Of a stretch of 64,000 nt of DNA, positions 7,940-14,691 are shown in pieces. The stretch covers positions 26,748 through 90,747 of the forward strand of contig JACREQ010000047.1 in assembly GCA_016218155.1 (NCBI GenBank). Reading direction: 5' to 3'. The notes under the pieces are model-generated. The model saw nothing but the letters and a program-made list of their open reading frames with translations. It ran no database searches and was not told the origin of the DNA. The translations under genes were made by a program, and so were the position numbers. The DNA comes from Bacteroidia bacterium (lineage in GTDB: Bacteria; Bacteroidota; Bacteroidia; Bacteroidales; GWA2-32-17). Numbering within the stretch: position 1 is the stretch's first letter; every line of letters begins with the position of its first letter.

Positions 7940-9058
7940 TTGAAAACATTCTCTGATTTAGGTATCTCCGATACATTTATAAAGGCTTTAGAAGAAAACA
8001 ATATTACAGAGCCTACACCAATTCAAATACAAGCAATACCATTCTTAGTACAACAAGGAACAGATTTTATTGGTCAGGCACAAACCGGAACAGGCAAAAC
8101 TGCTGCTTATGGTTTACCTATTTTACAAGCAATTTATTCTGAAAATCCCAAAATTCAGGCTTTAATACTTGCACCAACACGCGAATTAGGTCAGCAAATA
8201 GCAAAGCAATTATTTAAGTTTAGTAAATATGCCGACAAAAAAATATTTGTGGAATCAATAACCGGAGGAAAAAAAATTGACGAACAAATTGTTGCATTAA
8301 AAAGACCTACACATATTGTTGTTTCTACTCCCGGACGTTTGGTTGATTTGTTAGAACGTAAAGCAATTGACCTTTCATCAATAAAAACAATAGTTTTAGA
8401 TGAAGCCGACGAAATGCTTAGTTTTGGTTTTAAAAAAGAACTTGACACAATATTAAGTTATACTGCCGGTAAACGTCACACCTGGTTATTTTCTGCTACT
8501 ATGCCTCAAGGTATAAAAGCAATAATTGCAAAATATTTATCACAAAGTGCAGTAAAAATAGAAGTTCATAAGCACGATGTTATAAATAAAAGTATTGATC
8601 ATAAATTTGTAATATGCGAAAATCATGATAAACCTAAAGTTTTAACAAGATTTTTAAAAAAGCAAGGCAATAACAGAGGTATTGTTTTTTGCAGATCGCG
8701 AATGGATACGCAAGCTGTTGCCGATAAACTTATTTCCGAAAAATACAATGCCTGTGCTTTGCATGGTGATTTGATGCAAAAAGAACGCGAGAAAATAATG
8801 AGAGCTTTTAAAAACACTAAACTTCAGATACTCGTTGCTACAGATATTGCAGCCAGAGGTATAGATGTTAATGAGCTCGCATATGTTGTACATTATACTC
8901 TTCCTGATCAGATAGAATATTATACTCACAGAAGCGGACGAACCGCAAGAGCAGGGCATAAAGGAATTTCACTATGTCTGGTTAATCAAAGAGACATTGC
9001 TGATTTAAAAATTATTGAACGCGATTTAGATATTTCTATTAAAGAAATTATTCTTTAA
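7940..9058 (+). CDS. DEAD-box ATP-dependent RNA helicase (core-only)
   Basis: This 372-residue protein starts at TTG. All helicase motifs are intact: the Q motif (PTPIQIQA, residues ~26-33), Walker A AQTGTGKT (Lys53), PTREL, DEAD (residues 154-157), SAT, and in domain 2 HGDLMQKERE, ATDIAARGID and HRSGRTARAG. It unwinds short RNA duplexes with ATP. It stops right after the second RecA domain and lacks the basic or DbpA-type C-terminal extension common in longer Bacteroidota DEAD proteins, so targeting must come from partners or the core itself. The TTG start is supported by the box at 7910 and by the fit of MKTFSDLGIS to family N-termini. Confidence 0.92.
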   Translation: MKTFSDLGISDTFIKALEENNITEPTPIQIQAIPFLVQQGTDFIGQAQTGTGKTAAYGLPILQAIYSENPKIQALILAPTRELGQQIAKQLFKFSKYADKKIFVESITGGKKIDEQIVALKRPTHIVVSTPGRLVDLLERKAIDLSSIKTIVLDEADEMLSFGFKKELDTILSYTAGKRHTWLFSATMPQGIKAIIAKYLSQSAVKIEVHKHDVINKSIDHKFVICENHDKPKVLTRFLKKQGNNRGIVFCRSRMDTQAVADKLISEKYNACALHGDLMQKEREKIMRAFKNTKLQILVATDIAARGIDVNELAYVVHYTLPDQIEYYTHRSGRTARAGHKGISLCLVNQRDIADLKIIERDLDISIKEIIL

Positions 9059-9059
9059 T

Positions 9060-9650
9060 AATTTTGATGTTAGTTCGCCGCTCCACTGCGGTAAAGGATG
9101 CTCAGGGAAACAACAAATCTTGTGGACAGTGGCGCATAGAATTTGTTCTACTCCCCTAATTTCATCATTGCTTGCCACTACACGTAATCTCATTTTACAT
9201 TATTCAACTTATAAATTCACACAAAATCCAGTTTATTTTCAATATTGTTATAATTTAATGGAACATTATTAATAACAAATAATAAGTACCATTACCTATA
9301 CAATAACAAATAAGGATTAAACTTCTTATACCTTACAAAACTGACATTAAATAGCTTACTTAAAATCTAAAATGTTTAGTAATAAATTGCAAATATTTAT
9401 TTTTCTTTATTATTTGTTATTTATTTTTTTGCAGGCAACTTTTTTAATTGTCAAATTGTCTTACATAATAAAAACAGCAATTAAAAGGTTATAGTTAATA
9501 ATGTGAAAAATATTTTTTTTATCACTCCCTACCCACAAAATTCATTTTTTATGTATATAAATTATGAATTGCACATTATTTGAACTGATTACTTCCATAA
9601 AAAAAATACTTTTTTTTCATTGCTGATTATAAGCATATTATTAATTATTA
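9060..9650. other. Long AT-rich intergenic stretch without a convincing gene
   Basis: About 600 bases with no supported ORF on either strand. The first 130 bases (about 9065-9195) are less AT-rich and contain ATTGCTTGCCACTACACG followed by AATCTCATTTTACAT. This resembles the sequence near 11388-11412 (GCAAAATCTCATTTTGCAT), so it is probably a decayed copy of a scattered intergenic repeat. The rest is very AT-rich and featureless. Confidence 0.5.
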
Positions 9651-9710
9651 ATAAAAATATTTAAAAATCTGTGGTTACTTTTTTAATCTTATTCGACTAT
9701 AGGCTGCAAA
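9651..9710 (+). promoter_or_regulatory. ECF-sigma-like promoter element, copy 1 (upstream of PAS gene)
   Basis: A ~60-bp element nearly identical to 14472-14532. It has an AT-rich upstream part, GTGGTTAC (9671-9678), a 15-base spacer, then CGACTAT (9694-9700). The GGTTAC-N15-CGACTA layout resembles ECF sigma promoters. In the 33 bases from GTGGTTAC to CTATAGG, the two copies differ at two positions. A transcript would have a leader of ~125 bases before the ATG at 9831. Confidence 0.55.
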
Positions 9711-9830
9711 ATAATAATATAATATGATGAAGCTTTTTGTAATAATTTCAAAATCAAGTTGTATAATATTATTTAATTTCCTGCAAATGAAAACAATATT
9801 GTTTTTAAAGCTTTAAAAAAAATATTAATT

Positions 9831-10466
9831 ATGATTGACCAGCAAATAACCAGAGAGGAACTTTTAACTAAGTTAAAAAAAATAAACCATGATTATTCAC
9901 AATTAAAAGAGCTTTATGACAATGATATAGAAAAACTTAAGCTTATGGAAGAAAGTTTGAGGATAGCAACTGTATATTCAAACAGTTTAATTGAAGCAAC
10001 TCTCGATCCATTTGTTTCTATTAATACAGATGGCATAATTACCAATGTAAATAAGGCTGCAGAAAATATTACTAATTTATCAAGAAAAGAATTGATTGGC
10101 ACCTTTTTCTCTGACTATTTTACAGAACCAGAAAAAATTAGCAAAATATTTCAAAATGTATTAGAAAATGGATTTGTTACAAATTACCCTCTTACTATTT
10201 GTCAATCAGGCATTAAATTCACAGATGTTTTATTCAATGCCTGTGTTTTTAAAAATGAGCAGGGAAGTGTAATTGAAGTAATGGTTGTAGTTCGTGATAT
10301 AAATGAATGTAAAATAGCTGAAATTGCTTTATCTAAACAAACAAAAGAACTGGAAAGGTTAAACAGATATTTTATTGACAGAGAAATTAGAATGGTTGAA
10401 CTAAAAAAAGAAGTTAACGAACTACTTCAAAAGTATGGTCAGGAAAAGAGATATCCTGTTTCTTAG
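9831..10466 (+). CDS. PAS-domain protein without an output domain
   Basis: This 211-residue cytoplasmic protein has an N-terminal coiled coil (residues ~1-50), one PAS domain (~52-165; SLIEATLDPFVSINTDGIIT, NVNKAAENITNLSRKELIGT and the closing VVVRDINECKIAEIAL), and a C-terminal helix RMVELKKEVNELLQKYG. That last motif normally links PAS domains to a histidine kinase or cyclase, but here the protein ends ~10 residues later. It may sense a ligand and act on a partner kinase in trans, or be a truncated sensor. It is preceded by an unusual promoter-like element shared with the gene at 14692, and no kinase gene lies nearby. Confidence 0.82.
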   Translation: MIDQQITREELLTKLKKINHDYSQLKELYDNDIEKLKLMEESLRIATVYSNSLIEATLDPFVSINTDGIITNVNKAAENITNLSRKELIGTFFSDYFTEPEKISKIFQNVLENGFVTNYPLTICQSGIKFTDVLFNACVFKNEQGSVIEVMVVVRDINECKIAEIALSKQTKELERLNRYFIDREIRMVELKKEVNELLQKYGQEKRYPVS

Positions 10467-10650
10467 ATATATTTTCAGATATTTTTAATTTATTACAAAA
10501 AAAACATTTTTTAGTGTTAATTGTTACCATGTTGATACAAATAAACATCGGCAAAACATTTTGATTTTATTTTAAATACATAACCTGCACGTTGTTATTT
10601 GCAAATAAAAAATCATTAATACAAAAAATAGTTGAACTAAAAATAAATAT

Positions 10651-10658
10651 TATCTTTG
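10651..10658 (+). promoter_or_regulatory. -7 box TATCTTTG for the lipoprotein at 10704
   Basis: TATCTTTG matches TAnnTTTG, 46 bases before the ATG at 10704. Confidence 0.6.
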
Positions 10659-10703
10659 AAATAAAATATTAATAATCATTTTTCAAAACTTAAAATTTTA
10701 AAT

Positions 10704-11282
10704 ATGAAAAATCTCAGTCTTATTTTAGCTATTGCAATTAGTATCTTTATGTTCTCATGCAAATTTGCTCCTTCTACTGAAGAAGCATTAGAATGTAACA
10801 AGTATATTATGAATTCTACTGGTAGTCTCGACAGAGCTTACGATTCATTTAAAGAATTCTGGAATGAGTATGATGTTGATACATTTGACGTAGTACAATT
10901 TGAAGCATTAAAAACATCTTTACAAACAGTTAAACAAGAAATAAACACTGCTTTAACCACAGTAAATGATAAAAAGGATTATGAGGGAATTAAAGATTTT
11001 ACCGATTTCAAAGGAATTGCATTAGATTATTATAAAGCAATGGGCTCAATGTGCGATAAAGAATATACCGAGATTATTGATCTATTAGGAAAAGGTGAAG
11101 AATTTACAGAAACTGACAGAGCTAAATGCTTTGAACTTGACAGTATTATTGGTGTAAAACATCAGAGTGCATGTGATGTGTTTATTAAATTTCAGGAAGA
11201 TTTTGCAAAGAAATATGATTTCGAGTTAGAAGATACTCAGGCAAGAGATAAAACTTTGGAAGATTTAGGTATCAAACAATAA
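10704..11282 (+). CDS. Lipoprotein of unknown function
   Basis: This 192-residue protein has a lipoprotein signal peptide with lipobox FSC (Cys19). The mature part is highly charged and predicted mostly helical, with cysteines in ALECNKYI, GSMCDKEY, RAKCFELD and QSACDVFI. I do not recognise the family. It is monocistronic, with its own -7 box at 10651 and an intrinsic terminator directly after it. The start at 10704 is the only one that gives the signal peptide. Confidence 0.7.
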   Translation: MKNLSLILAIAISIFMFSCKFAPSTEEALECNKYIMNSTGSLDRAYDSFKEFWNEYDVDTFDVVQFEALKTSLQTVKQEINTALTTVNDKKDYEGIKDFTDFKGIALDYYKAMGSMCDKEYTEIIDLLGKGEEFTETDRAKCFELDSIIGVKHQSACDVFIKFQEDFAKKYDFELEDTQARDKTLEDLGIKQ

Positions 11283-11305
11283 CATTTTACAGTAAATAAT
11301 TTAAA

Positions 11306-11339
11306 AACCGGAGACTTAAAAAGTTGTCCGGTTTTTTTA
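11306..11339 (+). terminator. Rho-independent terminator after the lipoprotein gene
   Basis: AACCGGA pairs with TCCGGTT around an AT-rich loop and is followed by a T run, 24 bases after the stop codon. Confidence 0.85.
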
Positions 11340-11426
11340 TGTTATTTATTTTTTCGTCATTGCGGGCAACGACCCGCAACTATTATCTTGCGAAGCAAAA
11401 TCTCATTTTGCATACCTAAAAAGATG

Positions 11427-11683
11427 CTAGTTCGAGTTTATCGAGAACTACAGAAACTACATAACCCTCACTTCTCGATACGCTGCGCTACTCGAAGAAG
11501 CAACTAGGTTCTTTTCTATGCATCTCTTAAATGCTTGTCCGCCGCGGCGGAGAGTTTATCGAGAACAACAAAAACTACATAAACCATACTTCTCGATACG
11601 TTTCACTACTCGAAGAAGCAACTTGGTTCTTCTCTACTCACTCACAAATGCTTGTTCGAGTAACGAAGTGTATCGAGAACAAC
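11427..11683. repeat. Type B palindromic repeat array, 5' side of GIY-YIG gene
   Basis: Two full units (11427-11507, 11534-11625) and one left half (11651-11683). A full unit is an ~80-bp imperfect palindrome: CTAGTTCGAG, then TATCGAGAA, a ~24-base loop, TTCTCGATA, a CGCTxCGCT stretch, ACTCGAA and finally AACTAG. It reads as one large hairpin. The second unit carries the 14-bp GC-rich palindrome. A separate GCGGGC/GACCCGC hairpin at about 11357-11378 precedes the array. Confidence 0.9.
11538..11551. repeat. 14-bp GC palindrome TCCGCCGCGGCGGA, copy 1
   Basis: A perfect 14-bp palindrome stands where sister repeats (for example 11651-11660) have TTC before GAG, so three bases are replaced by fourteen. 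Confidence 0.9.
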
Positions 11684-11732
11684 AAGAATAACAAACACTT
11701 TTTAATAAATTCATTTTATTTATCTTTACATT

Positions 11733-12071
11733 ATGAAAACTTATTATGTTTATATTCTTGAATGTTCAGATGGCACTTACTATACCGGTGTAACAAATGA
11801 CATTGAAAGAAGATTATTAGAACATATTAGTGGAGAAAATCCAGACAGTTATACTGCAAAAAGAAGACCTGTTAAACTTGTCTGGTTTACAGAAACAAAT
11901 GACATAAACTTTGCTTTAGGAAAAGAAAAACAAATTAAGAAATGGTCTAAAGCTAAGAAAACTGCTTTAATTAATGAAGACTGGGAAAAGTTGAAATTAC
12001 TTGCTAAAAAAATAAACTATAATACAAAATTGAAAGTCCGCCGCGGCGGAGAGTTTTTGAGAACTACATAA
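11733..12071 (+). CDS. GIY-YIG nuclease domain protein (single domain), embedded in repeats
   Basis: This 112-residue protein is almost entirely one GIY-YIG domain of the UPF0213/YhbQ type: YVYILECSDGTYYTGVTNDI carries the GIY (YVY) and YIG (YTG) tyrosines, ERRLLEH the catalytic Arg, and KEKQIKKWSKAKK the metal-binding Glu. Family members cut DNA with one active site per monomer. The gene is flanked by type B palindromic repeats within 50 bp on the 5' side and overlaps them on the 3' side. The last residues (VRRGGEFLRTT) and the stop codon come from a repeat carrying the 14-bp palindrome, so the C-terminus has been replaced or extended. A near-consensus box TATCTTTA at 11721-11728 leaves almost no leader. 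A role in copying the repeats is an inference from position. Confidence 0.9.
   Translation: MKTYYVYILECSDGTYYTGVTNDIERRLLEHISGENPDSYTAKRRPVKLVWFTETNDINFALGKEKQIKKWSKAKKTALINEDWEKLKLLAKKINYNTKLKVRRGGEFLRTT
12037..12050. repeat. 14-bp GC palindrome, copy 2, inside GIY-YIG reading frame
   Basis: Translated as VRRGGE at the end of the GIY-YIG protein. It replaces the TTC of the ancestral GTTCGAG repeat end. Confidence 0.9.
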
Positions 12072-12250
12072 CCCGCACTTCTCGATACGCTACGCTACTC
12101 GAAGAAGCAACTAGGTTTTTACCTACTTAACTCACAAATGCTAGTTCGAGTGTAATCGAGAACTACAGCTACTACATAACCATTACTTCTCGATACACTT
12201 CGTTACTCGAAGATGCAATTGGGTTTAGTTTCGATCCTCCGTATTGCTAG

Positions 12251-12275
12251 TCCTCCGCCGCGGCGGAGCGGCTGA
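12251..12275. repeat. Nested 14-bp GC palindrome, copy 3 (inserted in an older copy)
   Basis: An intact copy at 12254-12267 is flanked by TCC (12251-12253) and GCGGCTGA (12268-12275). Together the flanks are an older copy that lost its GCC and has one G-to-T change. Confidence 0.85.
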
Positions 12276-12670
12276 GAGTTTATCGAGAACTACAAAAACG
12301 AGATAACCCGCACTTCTCGATACGCTGCGCTACTCGAAGAAGCAACTAGGTTTTTACCTACTTAACTCACAAATGCTAGTTCGAGTGTAATCGAGAACTA
12401 CATAACCCTTACTTCTCGATACGTTTCACTACTCGAAGAAGCAATTGGGTTTAGTTTCGCTCCTCCGTATTGCTAGTTCGAGCTTATCGAGAACTACATA
12501 ACCCGCACTTCTCGATACGCTACGCTACTCGAAGTAGCAGTTAGGTTTAACCACACTTCTCAATACGCTTCGCTACTGTTGCAACACGGCAGCAAACAAA
12601 CTAACAAAAACAATAAATACAATTTAACAATATATTTAAATAAAACTTATGCTATGTTATTTTAATTTTA

Positions 12671-12678
12671 TAAATTTG
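12671..12678 (+). promoter_or_regulatory. -7 box TAAATTTG for the gene at 12711
   Basis: TAAATTTG matches TAnnTTTG, 33 bases before the ATG at 12711. Confidence 0.6.
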
Positions 12679-12710
12679 ACACACAACAATGTATAAAATT
12701 TATCACAGGT

Positions 12711-14423
12711 ATGAAAAAATTCATCTTTCCTATTTTGTTAATCGCTTTTGCTAATCTTAGCAATATGTGCTTCTCACAACACTACCAATGGGCAAAAGGT
12801 GTAGGAAGTGCAACTAATGATGCGGGCAATTGTATTACAGTTGATCACCTTGGTAATGTTTATATTGCAGGAACCTTCTCAGACATAACTGACTTTGATC
12901 CGGGAACTGGTATTGCAAATCTTTCAACAGTAGGTTCAGAAGATATATTCTTTGCAAAATACGATAATCTTGGAAATTTTATTTGGGCTAAAAGCATTGG
13001 CGGAACAAATCAGGAAGATTGTTATAGCATTTCAATTGATAACCTTGGATATATATATGTTACCGGTAGCTTTTCGGGCACTGCAGACTTTGACCCGGGA
13101 CCAACAAATGCAAATCTTACAGTAGTTGGGTTTGGTGGTCTTTTCTTTGCAAAGTATGATAACAATGGAAACTACATCTGGGCTAAAAGCGTTGATAATT
13201 CGGTGAGCAGAAGCCTTGCAGTTGATGCTTTGGGCAATGTGTACATTACAGGATATTTCTGGGCTGCTACCGATTTCGATCCAAGTGGCGCAACCGCAAG
13301 CTTAACACCAATTGTTCAGGATGTTTTCTTTGCAAAATATGATAACAATGGAAATTATTTATGGGCAAAAAAAATTGGCGGAACCAGTTCCGATAACTGG
13401 GGAACACATATAGAAATTGATCCAACTGGTAATGTTATTATTTCGGGATATTTTAAACGTACATCAGATTTCGACCCTGGAACATCTACAGTAAATCTTA
13501 CTCCTGCATATAATGGATATTATGATATTTTCTTTGCAAAATACAATAGCAGCAACGGAAACTACATATGGGCAAAAAGATTTGGCAGCTCATATGATGA
13601 TTTTACATACAGTGCCGACCTTGACAGTCTTGGGAATATATATATTTCAGGTTATTTTTCAGGAACATCTGACTTCGATCCTGGTACAGGAACAGCTAAT
13701 ATTACAGCAATAAATATTGATGCCGATATTTTCTTTGCAAAATATGATAACAATGGAAATTATTTATGGGCAAAAAATATAGCTGTAATGAACTATAAAC
13801 AAAGTTTTGGTATTAAAGTAGATAATCCAGGCAACTTATACATTACTGGCGGTTTTCAGTGCACTACCGACTTTGACCCGGGACCAGGCATCACAAATTT
13901 AACTGCAGTTTGTGCTGATACCTGTGATATTTTCTTTGCAAAATACGATTTAGATGGAAAATATTTCTGGGCAAGAAGTATGGGCGGTACAGATAATGAT
14001 CAGGGAAATGGAATTACAGTTGATAGTCTGGGAAACGTTTATTTAATAGGTACTTTTGGAAACACTGTTGACTTTGACCCTGAAGCAGGAACAGCAAACG
14101 TTTCATCTTTAGGAATGTATAACTGGGATATTTTCTTTGCAAAATATAGTGCAACAACTACAACAATAAATGAATTTTCGAAAGAAAATACAAGTGATTT
14201 TAATATTTTTCCAAACCCATTCTGTAACAACCTTTCAATTAAAGCAAAATCTAATGAGCAATTTGATGTTGTATTATATGATATAACAAATAGAAAAATA
14301 TTGCAACATAATTTTATTAATAATATAAACCTGCAAACCGAAAATTTAACAAAGGGCATTTATATTTATGAAATAAAAAATAAAACTGATGTTGTTGGAA
14401 GAGGGAAATTAATAAAAGAATAA
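12711..14423 (+). CDS. T9SS-secreted protein with seven SBBP-like beta-propeller repeats
   Basis: This 570-residue protein has a signal peptide (residues 1-23), seven repeats of about 60 residues and a C-terminal T9SS type A sorting domain. Each repeat carries LGNVYIAGTFS-, TDFDPG- and DIFFAKYDNNGNYLWAK-like blocks, matching the SBBP/beta-propeller repeats of many Bacteroidota surface proteins. The sorting domain starts at FNIFPNPFCNNLSIKAKS and ends TKGIYIYEIKNKTDVVGRGK. The strong sequence identity between repeats suggests recent internal duplication. The function is probably structural or adhesive; no catalytic residues are visible. It lies directly after the GIY-YIG repeat array. Confidence 0.88.
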   Translation: MKKFIFPILLIAFANLSNMCFSQHYQWAKGVGSATNDAGNCITVDHLGNVYIAGTFSDITDFDPGTGIANLSTVGSEDIFFAKYDNLGNFIWAKSIGGTNQEDCYSISIDNLGYIYVTGSFSGTADFDPGPTNANLTVVGFGGLFFAKYDNNGNYIWAKSVDNSVSRSLAVDALGNVYITGYFWAATDFDPSGATASLTPIVQDVFFAKYDNNGNYLWAKKIGGTSSDNWGTHIEIDPTGNVIISGYFKRTSDFDPGTSTVNLTPAYNGYYDIFFAKYNSSNGNYIWAKRFGSSYDDFTYSADLDSLGNIYISGYFSGTSDFDPGTGTANITAINIDADIFFAKYDNNGNYLWAKNIAVMNYKQSFGIKVDNPGNLYITGGFQCTTDFDPGPGITNLTAVCADTCDIFFAKYDLDGKYFWARSMGGTDNDQGNGITVDSLGNVYLIGTFGNTVDFDPEAGTANVSSLGMYNWDIFFAKYSATTTTINEFSKENTSDFNIFPNPFCNNLSIKAKSNEQFDVVLYDITNRKILQHNFINNINLQTENLTKGIYIYEIKNKTDVVGRGKLIKE

Positions 14424-14471
14424 AAAATATAAATTTTTTCTCCCTCATTATCATTACATTATAATATTTTT

Positions 14472-14532
14472 ATAAAAATAATTTAAAAACCGTGGTTACT
14501 ATTTTAAACTTATTCGACTATAGGGTGTGAAA
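14472..14532 (+). promoter_or_regulatory. ECF-sigma-like promoter element, copy 2 (upstream of metallophosphoesterase)
   Basis: Second copy of the element at 9651-9710: GTGGTTAC (14492-14499), a 15-base spacer, then CGACTAT (14515-14521). The predicted leader to the ATG at 14692 is ~160 bases. Conservation falls off outside the element, as expected for a regulatory site rather than a gene duplication. Confidence 0.55.
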
Positions 14533-14691
14533 CGAAAAAATTAATGAGAAAACAATATAATACACTAATATTTGATGTATCTGTATGACTATTTTCAACA
14601 AACATATTTGTAACATTCACTTAAAAAAATAAATAGAATAAAAACAAAGAGTTTATAGGAAAGCAAATTTGAAATCAAAAAAAATATTATT

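Larger units (their letters stand above)
12036..12580. repeat. Type B palindromic repeat array, 3' side of GIY-YIG gene
   Basis: Five units (12036-12114, 12141-12221, 12247-12349, 12376-12448, 12473-12544) and a degenerate right half (about 12553-12580). Spacers alternate between a TTTTTACCTACTTAACTCAC type and a TTTAGTTTCG-CTCCGTATTG type, so pairs of units form a tandem duplication with a period of about 235 bp. The first unit overlaps the end of the GIY-YIG gene. This array fills nearly the whole gap to the next gene at 12711. Confidence 0.9.

Noticed and set aside
9692..9704. Resemblance of TTCGACTATAGG to a phage T7 promoter
   Set aside because: The match lacks the CTCA block and no T7-like polymerase gene is seen; the GGTTAC-N15-CGACTA layout explains the conservation better.
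11531..11761. 76-residue plus-strand ORF upstream of the GIY-YIG gene
   Set aside because: It is made of type B repeat sequence and the 14-mer, has no family resemblance and overlaps the real gene's start.
11427..12580. CRISPR array
   Set aside because: Units are ~80-bp palindromes with only two recurring spacer types, and there are no cas genes.
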